Virus record (IMG/VR): IMGVR_UViG_3300044491_002247
Coordinates: 1-44,090 of that record
Strand: one strand, 5' to 3'
DNA length: 44,090 nucleotides
DNA from: a virus
A program made the position numbers and the translations under genes. Below, piece after piece: positions 29,368-36,565 of the stretch. Under the pieces are notes generated by a model. It ran no database searches, was not told where the DNA came from, and saw only the letters and a program-made list of their open reading frames with translations. The first letter of the stretch is position 1; each line of letters starts with the position of its first letter.

Positions 29368-31374
29368 ATGGCATATGTAATTAATAAGAGCGATGGAACA
29401 GCGTTTACCACACTAGAAGACGCTACCATTAATACCGATTCTAGTCTTGTTCTGGTAGGCAGAAATTACATAGGTTATGGTGAAGCACAAAATGAAAACT
29501 TCCTGTTCCTATTAGAAAATTTTGCAAATAGCTCAGCACCGGCAAGACCAATCGCAGGACAGTTATGGTTTGATACCACAGTTAATGTTCTAAAGGCATA
29601 TGATGGTACAAAATGGGTAGCAGTTGGATCAGCAGCAATTTCTGCAACACCACCAGTTAACCCACCAGCAGGATCATTTTGGTTTAAAACCCCAATCAAT
29701 ACTCTACACACATGGGACGGAACACAGTGGGTGTTCATTGGACCAGAGGCAGTGGAAGGTTACGGAACGACAAGAGCAAGAAGCACGACATTGCTTTCAG
29801 ACACAGGAATTACGTATCCGGTAATACTATTAACAGTTAGTGACTTAGTAGTTGGAATAATATCAACTGGATCTTTTACAATAGCAAGTTCAAATGCCAT
29901 TGCAGGATTTAGCAGCCTGGATGCAGGAATAACACTAAGCACCTCGTATAATTTTAAGGGCAACATCAATGGAAATGCTTCAACGGCAACGGCACTTGAC
30001 ACGCTCAGAACAATTAACGGAATAGGTTTCGATGGAACACAGAACATCACAATTAAGGCAAGCACCACAAACAAATTAATAGCAGGTGATTATTTACTTG
30101 GAACTGATTTCGACGGTGGAACGCAACAAACATGGAGCGTTGATGCAACAGCGGCCAACTCCATTGGCAAGATAGTTGCAAGAAACGCATCCGGCGGATT
30201 TAGTGCAGGATTAATCACAGCAAATCTAGCAGGCGATGTAACTGGAAACGTTACAGCATCGACAGGTACTTCTAGGTTTAACATAGTTGAAGCAAACACC
30301 TTTGTTGGTGCAACACTAACAGGTAATGCTTTCAGCGCAACAAAACTAAGAACTGCACGCAATATTAATGGCGTTCCTTTTGATGGACAGTCTGATATTA
30401 CCGTAACTGCCAGCGCCAGAACACTAACTGACACAGCATTGGCTGCTGGTATCGTTAGTTCACAATTAGAGTCAGTAGGACTTTTAAACAAGTTAGATGT
30501 TAATGGTTTAGTAACCGTAAGCAGTAATTTTACGATCGGAGCATCCGGCAGCGATACAAATTTAACCGCAACAAGAGTACTACGCTTAACAGCAAATGAT
30601 GGAACCGATACTTCAGTAGTTGATCTAATTTCACCAGACGTTTCAAGCCTAGCAGGATATGGAGCCAAGGGTGCAATCATTCCTAACGTGGATCAGGATC
30701 TTGATCTAGGTAAGAGTGGAAGAAAGTGGGACAAAGTCCATGCAAATACATTTGTTGGAGACCTACAGGGTAATGCTGATACGGCCACTCTCGCAACTAC
30801 CGCTACAAATCTTGCGGGCGGAGCCGCAGGCTCTATCGCTTACCAGACTGCGTCTGGAACTACCGCGCTGCTCCCTGCGGGATCGCCTGATCAGGTTCTT
30901 GCATCTCGAGGAACTGCTGCACCACCTGTATGGGTTGATAACGTTTATGAATCGTCACAAGCAGTTAAATTAAAAACTTCAAGAACTATCAATGGTGTAA
31001 GTTTCGACGGTACTGCGAACATTACAATAACTGACAACACAAGAGTAGCACTTGCCGGTGATACCATGACAGGTTTCCTAACCCTTCATGCTAATCCTAC
31101 AGCAAATTTACATGCAACTCCAAAGCAGTATGTTGACAGTGCGATAGCAACAGCAATTGCAACAGTTCCAACACCACTCTGGGCAGGTGCAACGACACTA
31201 TCAAATGTCACATCGACGTTTGCTGGTTATGCAGCAGGAACGAGAGTTTCATTCTGGAATGAAAGAGTTTACAATGCACCGAGATACGGTAACGGTGGTG
31301 CGGCAACTGTATATGATAGATACAAAGAGACCGTTGAAAAACAGTCTAATGGCACGTGGATAACGGTAGGATAA
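29368..31374 (+). CDS. Tail fibre protein with three INGxxFDG repeats and a GC-rich inserted module
   Basis: 668 residues. N-terminal shared module (about 1-130: YIGYGEAQNENFLFLLENFA, GQLWFDTTVNVLKAYDG, WVFIGPEA). The shaft has three copies of a LxTxRxINGxxFDGxxxITI repeat (about 211-233, 326-350, 533-555) and an LDLGKSGRKWDKVHANTFVG module (about 445-470). Residues ~474-520 (NLAGGAAGSIAYQTASGTT and onward) are coded by a markedly GC-rich stretch. HATPKQYVDSAI (about 575) is a coiled-coil signature near the C-terminal domain, which ends in KQSNGTWITVG. CAGGAG (29356-29361) precedes the ATG. Confidence 0.8.
   Translation: MAYVINKSDGTAFTTLEDATINTDSSLVLVGRNYIGYGEAQNENFLFLLENFANSSAPARPIAGQLWFDTTVNVLKAYDGTKWVAVGSAAISATPPVNPPAGSFWFKTPINTLHTWDGTQWVFIGPEAVEGYGTTRARSTTLLSDTGITYPVILLTVSDLVVGIISTGSFTIASSNAIAGFSSLDAGITLSTSYNFKGNINGNASTATALDTLRTINGIGFDGTQNITIKASTTNKLIAGDYLLGTDFDGGTQQTWSVDATAANSIGKIVARNASGGFSAGLITANLAGDVTGNVTASTGTSRFNIVEANTFVGATLTGNAFSATKLRTARNINGVPFDGQSDITVTASARTLTDTALAAGIVSSQLESVGLLNKLDVNGLVTVSSNFTIGASGSDTNLTATRVLRLTANDGTDTSVVDLISPDVSSLAGYGAKGAIIPNVDQDLDLGKSGRKWDKVHANTFVGDLQGNADTATLATTATNLAGGAAGSIAYQTASGTTALLPAGSPDQVLASRGTAAPPVWVDNVYESSQAVKLKTSRTINGVSFDGTANITITDNTRVALAGDTMTGFLTLHANPTANLHATPKQYVDSAIATAIATVPTPLWAGATTLSNVTSTFAGYAAGTRVSFWNERVYNAPRYGNGGAATVYDRYKETVEKQSNGTWITVG
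30781..30925 (+). other. GC-rich module inside a fibre gene (likely recombinational swap)
   Basis: By my count 73 of the 120 bases at 30781-30900 are G or C (61%). The flanking 60-base blocks at 30601 and 30961 give 42% and 37%. Codons such as GCG, GGC, CTC and CTG, rare elsewhere in the fibre genes, cluster here. The encoded NLAGGAAGSIAYQTASGTTA type sequence is a module I recall from many marine phage fibres. A recent module exchange is the simplest reading. Confidence 0.65.
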
Positions 31375-31377
31375 ATA
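31370..31377 (+). promoter_or_regulatory. Putative late promoter box GATAAATA
   Basis: Seven of eight match to TATAAATA, overlapping the stop codon of the preceding fibre gene. With T4-type spacing (box at -13 to -6) transcription would start at 31383, the A of the next gene's ATG. It would then give a leaderless message for that gene, or serve the genes after it. Confidence 0.5.
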
Positions 31378-31382
31378 TTGAT

Positions 31383-31889
31383 ATGAATAGGCAATCAGCA
31401 CTAGCACAGTTTAACAAACTCAATAAGAAATTCACAACAGTCTTGGCATTGATCGAAGATCAATCCTTGTTAAATCATGACCTCTATCTTTACAGAGAAA
31501 TTGAAATTGACATTAATAATGAAAATGTCAGAGGAACCTACGACAGTTATGAAATTTATGATGTGAATGCAACTCCTCTAATGACAGAGGATCTGTTAAA
31601 CACCATGGCTAGAAATAGAATAGTTGAAAAATATCCTTTGGAATCTCAACTAAGCATCTTGGGAAGTGTGTTAGAACAGGTTGCTGATGCAAATGCAATC
31701 AGTTGCAATGAATTAAAAGAGATGAATGACTTCATATCGGAAGTTAAGCGTGTAAACGGAATTAGAAAAGAATTTTACAGAACGAATTCTCAATTTGAAT
31801 ACAAGAGTACCGAAGATATTGATGCAGAAATTGCAGAAAAATATGAGGGTGCTATTCAGGAATATGGTGATGACATACGTGATCTCTAA
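31383..31889 (+). CDS. Hypothetical protein between fibre genes
   Basis: 168 residues, not recognised. It looks soluble and largely helical with a strongly acidic C-terminal half (DIDAEIAEKYEGAIQEYGDD); no Cys clusters, signal peptide or membrane segment. The frame stays open upstream to 31356, but that start lies inside the preceding fibre gene; ATG 31383 lies just after its stop and is preferred. There is no Shine-Dalgarno in front of it, which fits either a leaderless transcript from the adjacent late box or coupling to the upstream gene. It overlaps the 2OG oxygenase gene by about 20 bases, suggesting a linked role. Confidence 0.6.
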   Translation: MNRQSALAQFNKLNKKFTTVLALIEDQSLLNHDLYLYREIEIDINNENVRGTYDSYEIYDVNATPLMTEDLLNTMARNRIVEKYPLESQLSILGSVLEQVADANAISCNELKEMNDFISEVKRVNGIRKEFYRTNSQFEYKSTEDIDAEIAEKYEGAIQEYGDDIRDL

Positions 31890-32343
31890 ATATCTAGATA
31901 AGGAAACAGCGGCCAAAGCCAGAGAGTACGCTGAACAACTTGAAGAACCTAGATGGATCAGAAGATCATCGATGCCTACTCCTAGACAGGTTGACGGTTC
32001 GACCTGTGCATATGATTTTTGTGGGCATTCTCAAATGCCTAAGCACATAATTGAATTTTATAAATCGATCGCTCCTTTTTTTGAGGATCATAGGCTTGCA
32101 GAGATAGCCATAAATAGATACAAGATCGGTGATTACCTTGGTAAGCACAGAGATGTTGATTATTATAGAAAGAATTTGGTCATCTCGTTACAGGACGGTG
32201 ATGATGGATTGATCATAGATGACGATAATGAATTTATTAAGGATTCTATGGGACAGGGAGTTTGTATTGAGGGAATAGGACCGGTGCACAGTGTTGCACC
32301 TGTAAACAACAAAAGATATTCTTTGGTTTATCTTTACGAGTAG
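31870..32343 (+). CDS. 2-oxoglutarate/Fe(II)-dependent oxygenase
   Basis: Predicted dioxygenase that couples 2-oxoglutarate decarboxylation to hydroxylation of an unknown substrate. With the start at 31870 it has 157 residues, about the size of a minimal prolyl-4-hydroxylase-like domain. INRYKIGDYLGKHRDVDYY (81-99) holds the iron ligands H93 and D95; the distal His is H140 (GPVHSVAPV) and the 2-oxoglutarate-binding Arg is R149 (NKRYSLVYLY). All four key residues are in order. Start: AGGA at 31858-31861 lies 8 bases before ATG 31870 and only 2 before ATG 31864, so 31870 is preferred. Such enzymes are common in marine T4-like phages with mostly unknown substrates; its place among fibre genes suggests a virion protein, but that is inference. 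Confidence 0.82.
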   Translation: MTYVISKYLDKETAAKAREYAEQLEEPRWIRRSSMPTPRQVDGSTCAYDFCGHSQMPKHIIEFYKSIAPFFEDHRLAEIAINRYKIGDYLGKHRDVDYYRKNLVISLQDGDDGLIIDDDNEFIKDSMGQGVCIEGIGPVHSVAPVNNKRYSLVYLYE

Positions 32344-32349
32344 GGAAAT

Positions 32350-32811
32350 ATGTATACACTTAGAGACGCATTAAGTTCGGATAATTTAGCAACATTAAAC
32401 ACACTAAGATCAGGTGTGGACTTTGTATCAACTAGAACACGATTGGGTGCTAACAGTTTTGACAAATTAAGTGTTTATGAATATTCGAAATGGAAAAATT
32501 GGACCAGAGAACAGAGAGCTAGTTTTAAGGCTTGCTTCTCAGAGGCTGATATCAGCAAAGCGGTCATAGGATACTTTCTAAAATTTCCGGCAAACACAGG
32601 ATTTTTAGATGAAATGAATGCTTGGCAGGATGCAACATCAGCAGGAACTATTGTGGCATACAGCCTAACAGCAAATAACAGCATTACGATAGATAATCAA
32701 GCAATTTCCGTAGAACAGGGCAAGGGAATAGAGTTTTCCCTAGCACAATTGCACTCTGTAAGTGCTTCTTCCACGGAAGGTAACTGGGCATGCTTAATGC
32801 TTATGAAGTAA
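32350..32811 (+). CDS. Hypothetical protein downstream of the 2OG oxygenase
   Basis: 153 residues, not recognised. The N-terminal half is polar and helical with a Trp-rich patch (EYSKWKNWTREQR). The C-terminal half (about 95-153) looks like beta strands ending in IEFSLAQLHSVSASS and GNWACLMLMK, loosely echoing the distal His strand of cupin or 2OG folds (compare GPVHSVAPV and YSLVYLYE in the neighbour). No HxD motif is present, so an active oxygenase is unlikely; a degenerate or cupin-like partner is possible. TAGGGAAAT precedes the ATG, six bases after the neighbour's stop. Confidence 0.55.
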   Translation: MYTLRDALSSDNLATLNTLRSGVDFVSTRTRLGANSFDKLSVYEYSKWKNWTREQRASFKACFSEADISKAVIGYFLKFPANTGFLDEMNAWQDATSAGTIVAYSLTANNSITIDNQAISVEQGKGIEFSLAQLHSVSASSTEGNWACLMLMK

Positions 32812-32816
32812 AAAAC

Positions 32817-32824
32817 GATAAATA
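32817..32824 (+). promoter_or_regulatory. Putative late promoter box GATAAATA upstream of the fourth fibre
   Basis: ACGATAAATACA in the 37-base gap between genes, followed by AGGAAA (32835-32840) and the ATG at 32849. The extended context matches the boxes at 35497 and 36530. Confidence 0.6.
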
Positions 32825-32848
32825 CAAGTGAACTAGGAAAAACGCAAA

Positions 32849-34591
32849 ATGGCATACCAAGTAGATAAATTTAACGGAACATTTTTAACGTCTGTAGAAG
32901 ACGGAACCATCGATACAACCACGGATTTGAGATTCGTTGGTAAGAACTATGCTGGTTACGGCGAGGTGCAGAACGAAAACTTCCTGCATTTATTAGAAAA
33001 TTTTGCAAACACCACTAGTCCTCCAAAGGCAGTAGAAGGTCAAGTTTGGTATGACAGCGGAAATAAAAAATTAAAATTTTACGATGGTACAAAATTTAAG
33101 TCTGCAAGCGGAGCAGAAACAAGTGCAACAGCACCTGGAGGTTTAGGTTCTGGAGATTTTTGGTGGGATACTTCTGCCAAACAGTTATATGCATATGACG
33201 GAGCAGCATTTGTACTAATTGGACCAGAAGCATCACCAGATCTAGGAACCAGCGGTGTTACAGCACAAGTAGTCAAGGATACAGGAAATACCAACCACTC
33301 AATTCTAAAGGTATTGGCTGGCGGAAAGACGGTAGCAATTGCTTCACAGACAGCATTTACACTTAATAGTTCTGTTAATCCTATAGATGATTTTACAGCA
33401 ATTAAGAAAGGTATTACATTAGCCAACACAGATACCAACGGTATCAGTTCTAATGATTATGTTTATTGGGGAACAGCATCAAACGCACTTAGACTTGGCG
33501 GATTCCCAGCGTCAGATTATGTTACAAAATCTTCAGTTGAATTTAACACAACTGTTTTCTTTGATGATGATGGATTTAAAGTTGGTGATCAGAGAGATTT
33601 ATTTGTTTATGTTGAGTCAGGTGACCAACCTAGAATTAATAGTTTATTAGGTAATCCCATTGATCTAGTAGTTACAGATGGTGGAGTTGATTATAAATCT
33701 TTACAGGTAACATTGAGTGGAATTAGACCCGGCACAGACAACACATTTGACTTAGGTACTTCTAGTTTAAAATGGAAAGATGTACATGCAGGAGATGTGT
33801 ATGCAAATCTTACAGGTAATGTTACAGGTAATACGGTAGGAACACACACAGGAAACCTACTAGCAAGTGATACACAAATTATGGTAAATGCAACAACCAA
33901 GGAAATTGGTTATGCAAGTGCTACATTAAAAGGAACTTTGATCGGTAACGTTAGCGGTAACGTCACAGGTACAGCATCAAACGCTACCCAATTAAACAAT
34001 ATTTCACCATCTATTGGTGTTCCAAGTCCTTTGACAACATCTATTCCTGTGAGAGATTCCAGCGGCGATATTACTGCAAATCAGTTTATCGGAACTGCAA
34101 ATCAGTCAGATAAACTTGATGTTGATGGTACTTACAGAGTAGCAGATACGGATCCTGTGGCAAACACAGTTGCAGCAAGAGATAGTTCAGGTAACTTGGA
34201 AGCAGTTTTATTCGAAGGAACTGCTACAGCAGCGAGATATGCTGACCTTGCAGAAAAATATTTAACAGATAAAGTTTATGATGCAGGAACAGTAGTTTCG
34301 GTTGGAGGAGCACAGGAAGTGACTGAAGCCAAAGAAGGCGATAGAGCACTTGGTGTAATTTCAGCACAACCTGCTTTTATGATGAACGCACATCTAGCAG
34401 GCGGACAGTTTGTAGCACTTAAAGGAAGACTACAGGTTAAGGTAGTTGGAAAAGTTAAAAAGGGTGACAGACTCGTAGCAACTGATAATGGATGTGCTAG
34501 AGTATCACAAGCATCGCCTGATGTATTTGGAATTGCCCTTCAAGACAGTTATCTCGAAACTGAAAAAATGATTGAAGCGGTAGTTCTATAA
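32849..34591 (+). CDS. Tail fibre protein, fourth paralog, with distinct C-terminal domain
   Basis: 580 residues. The shared N-terminal module spans about 1-132 (YAGYGEVQNENFLHLLENFA, GQVWYDSGNKKLKFYDG, DFWWDTSAKQLYAYDG, IGPEA). The shaft has FDLGTSSLKWKDVHAGDVYA (about 303) and LTGNVTGN / VSGNVTGTASNATQL repeats. The last ~115 residues form a separate domain: ARYADLAEKYLTDKVYDAGT followed by VVSVGG, then GDRALGVIS, KVKKGDRLVATDNG and a final MIEAVVL. I recall this ending from other marine phage fibres; it looks like a small beta domain, perhaps the tip or a trimerisation cap. Its stop overlaps the next start by one base. Confidence 0.8.
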   Translation: MAYQVDKFNGTFLTSVEDGTIDTTTDLRFVGKNYAGYGEVQNENFLHLLENFANTTSPPKAVEGQVWYDSGNKKLKFYDGTKFKSASGAETSATAPGGLGSGDFWWDTSAKQLYAYDGAAFVLIGPEASPDLGTSGVTAQVVKDTGNTNHSILKVLAGGKTVAIASQTAFTLNSSVNPIDDFTAIKKGITLANTDTNGISSNDYVYWGTASNALRLGGFPASDYVTKSSVEFNTTVFFDDDGFKVGDQRDLFVYVESGDQPRINSLLGNPIDLVVTDGGVDYKSLQVTLSGIRPGTDNTFDLGTSSLKWKDVHAGDVYANLTGNVTGNTVGTHTGNLLASDTQIMVNATTKEIGYASATLKGTLIGNVSGNVTGTASNATQLNNISPSIGVPSPLTTSIPVRDSSGDITANQFIGTANQSDKLDVDGTYRVADTDPVANTVAARDSSGNLEAVLFEGTATAARYADLAEKYLTDKVYDAGTVVSVGGAQEVTEAKEGDRALGVISAQPAFMMNAHLAGGQFVALKGRLQVKVVGKVKKGDRLVATDNGCARVSQASPDVFGIALQDSYLETEKMIEAVVL

Positions 34592-35487
34592 TGGCAAATA
34601 TTTTCGCAAGTGACCTCAACACGATTAGAACTAAAATTGCTGATGTCCTAGGACCAGGTGCCAATACCTTTGGTTATGGACAGACAGTTTATAGTTCAGC
34701 AGTTACATCTGGACAGTTGATCGAAAAAACAAACTGGGACGCAGTTCGATTTGATATTGTAAATGCGTATATCCATCAAACAGGAAATACTCCTAGTACA
34801 ATTATAGTAAGCACGGCCGATACAATTAACGATGATGCCAGTGGAGCATATCAAAATTATGATTATTATGCTGATGTTCTAAGAAATAATAGATTTGATG
34901 TAGCAACAGGACAATATACGATCTCGGCAATTGATTCAAAATCAACAACTGCAACATGGAACACAACTGCATCTTCCGAACTTACAATTACATTTGGTTC
35001 ATCGGTAGAAGCAAGATACTTTTTTAACTCGGGAGGAGCGATTAGAGTATCAAGTTCGCTTACCGGAGGAACAACAGCACAGGCAAATGCTTGGACCAAT
35101 CTATTATTATCAGCCGGAGATCAGGATTTCGTCGGCGACTTAATAGCATCCAATGGATTTTATACACTAACTAATTCATATCAATCATATTATTCTATTG
35201 CTGCCAGTACTCCATACAGTGCAAATACATATAGATTAAGAGCAAAATGTGATGTTGCTGATAATTCTGCAGGAACTGCAACTATTGTTTATATACAGGC
35301 AGAATTGGTAGATTCATACGTAGATCCGGGACCAGGAGGTCCTCCATATACAGGAGATCTTGTAGATGGAACACTAGTAATAACAGCACAAGAACTAAGA
35401 GCAACAGGAACATTGCAACCAACAGGTGATCCTTTCACAGTAAATCCGCCAGATTCTTACAGCATGTCAACAATTAGTGTCACGTAA
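34591..35487 (+). CDS. Virion structural protein, first of a tandem paralogous pair
   Basis: 298 residues. It is clearly paralogous to the next gene: FGYGQTVYSSAVTSG against SGYGQTVLSSQVTVS near the N-terminus, AVRFDIVNAYIHQTGNTPS against ALRYDIINVNKHIFNATPS, EARYFFNSGGAIRVSSSLTG against QARFFFNSGSSIQFTSSRTG in the middle, and VDGTLVITAQELRATGTLQP against VDGTVSLTVQTVKASGVLEP at the C-terminus. Beta-rich, with no signal peptide or membrane span. Location and composition say structural (tail, fibre tip or decoration), but no defined fold is recognised. It starts on the last base of the preceding stop, so it is probably translated by coupling with the fourth fibre. Confidence 0.68.
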   Translation: MANIFASDLNTIRTKIADVLGPGANTFGYGQTVYSSAVTSGQLIEKTNWDAVRFDIVNAYIHQTGNTPSTIIVSTADTINDDASGAYQNYDYYADVLRNNRFDVATGQYTISAIDSKSTTATWNTTASSELTITFGSSVEARYFFNSGGAIRVSSSLTGGTTAQANAWTNLLLSAGDQDFVGDLIASNGFYTLTNSYQSYYSIAASTPYSANTYRLRAKCDVADNSAGTATIVYIQAELVDSYVDPGPGGPPYTGDLVDGTLVITAQELRATGTLQPTGDPFTVNPPDSYSMSTISVT

Positions 35488-35496
35488 TTCTTTACC

Positions 35497-35504
35497 GATA
35501 AATA
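35497..35504 (+). promoter_or_regulatory. Putative late promoter box GATAAATA between the paralogs
   Basis: CCGATAAATACG in the 32-base gap, followed by GAGGT (35510-35514) and the ATG at 35520. Predicted start of transcription about 35510, leaving a very short leader. Confidence 0.6.
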
Positions 35505-35519
35505 CGTTTGAGGTAGATT

Positions 35520-36506
35520 ATGGCTGGTATTAATACAAAAATAGACAAAGACGATTATAACGCTATTCAGTCGGTTATTGCTAGAATTTTGGGAGTTGGA
35601 TCTGCTAACAGCGGATACGGACAAACAGTACTCAGTTCGCAAGTAACGGTTTCTGACGCAGTAACGGTTAATGAATATGCTGCACTTCGTTATGATATCA
35701 TTAATGTAAATAAACACATCTTCAATGCAACTCCATCTGGAATAAATGATCAAACCATTGGAGCAAAAGTTAGATATGATGCTGCCAATGCCCCTATTAA
35801 CTATTGGCTTTCTATTGCAAACTCACTAGACACTGTACGTTTAACACTTGCTCCTGCAGGACAGCGTGTTTCGATAAATCACGGAACAAACACTTTTACG
35901 GGTGCTTGGGGTTCCAACACCAATCCACAATTGGCATGCGTAGTGACATGTGAGTGGACAAACAGTGAACAGGCTAGATTCTTTTTTAATTCAGGAAGTT
36001 CGATTCAATTTACCAGTTCAAGAACGGGCGGTTCCTCAACGGCACAGAACACTTCATGGACCACTTTATTAAGCACCGCTGGTGCTAGGATTTTTGGTGG
36101 AGCAACACCAGGAACAGGAACTTCACCTGCTGATGGACAAAATTTCTTTAGGTTAACTGATGCAGGTCAAACTTGGAGCAATGTTGTTGCTTCGTCTCCT
36201 TATTCATTAAATGAATTTTCAATCACTGCTGAAACAGATGATACTCCTGTTGTATCAAACAACAGCGCAGGAACTTCAAAAAAATTAAGGTTTGAAGTTT
36301 TTTGGAACGATAACCACTTTCCACTAGGTGGAGATTCAGCATCAGGAACACCAGTACAGCCAGGCACATTTGGTCCGGATACTGTTGACGGAACAGTCTC
36401 GCTGACAGTCCAAACAGTCAAGGCTTCTGGTGTTTTGGAACCAACAGGTTCTGGCAATTTTACTATCGAAACTCCAACAGTTACGATAGGTCCTATTACT
36501 AATTAA
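35520..36506 (+). CDS. Virion structural protein, second of a tandem paralogous pair
   Basis: 328 residues, sharing the layout of its upstream paralog: N-terminal SGYGQTVLSSQV block (about 35-50), a central ARFFFNSGSSIQFTSSRTGG block (about 155-175), and a C-terminal VDGTVSLTVQTVKASGVLEP block (about 290-310). It is about 30 residues longer, mostly from an insertion near 190-205 (GGATPGTGTSPADGQ). The pair reads as an old tandem duplication with strong divergence. It has its own late box and Shine-Dalgarno, unlike its paralog, so the two could be made in different amounts. The exact virion location is unknown. Confidence 0.68.
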   Translation: MAGINTKIDKDDYNAIQSVIARILGVGSANSGYGQTVLSSQVTVSDAVTVNEYAALRYDIINVNKHIFNATPSGINDQTIGAKVRYDAANAPINYWLSIANSLDTVRLTLAPAGQRVSINHGTNTFTGAWGSNTNPQLACVVTCEWTNSEQARFFFNSGSSIQFTSSRTGGSSTAQNTSWTTLLSTAGARIFGGATPGTGTSPADGQNFFRLTDAGQTWSNVVASSPYSLNEFSITAETDDTPVVSNNSAGTSKKLRFEVFWNDNHFPLGGDSASGTPVQPGTFGPDTVDGTVSLTVQTVKASGVLEPTGSGNFTIETPTVTIGPITN

Positions 36507-36529
36507 TTTTTCGCACCCTTTCAACCCTC

Positions 36530-36537
36530 GATAAATA
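36530..36537 (+). promoter_or_regulatory. Putative late promoter box GATAAATA heading the glycosyltransferase/radical SAM cassette
   Basis: TCGATAAATAAT in the 59-base gap, followed by AGGAGGT (36556-36562), the strongest Shine-Dalgarno seen in the window, 3 bases before the ATG at 36566. No other box or gap of note occurs from here to the right edge, so this is the likely promoter for the whole cassette. Confidence 0.6.
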
Positions 36538-36565
36538 ATATGCTACTATAATTATAGGAGGTATT

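Noticed and set aside
30090-30680. Antisense open frame of 196 codons opposite a fibre gene
   Set aside because: Lies wholly inside a well-supported fibre gene; its Val/Ala/Ser/Leu-rich product is what reversing AT-rich Thr/Asn-rich fibre codons gives; no ribosome site and no recognisable domain.
31356-31382. Upstream start of the 168-residue hypothetical protein
   Set aside because: Inside the preceding fibre gene and without a ribosome site; ATG 31383 follows the stop directly.
25302-34591. Collagen-like Gly-X-Y repeats as hydroxylation targets in the fibres
   Set aside because: Looked for because of the neighbouring 2OG oxygenase; none found. GN-rich motifs are not triplet repeats.
36486-36496. 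Palindrome ATAGGTCCTAT before the 36530 box, considered as a terminator
   Set aside because: A five-base stem with a one-base loop cannot form a stable hairpin; the following T-run is short.
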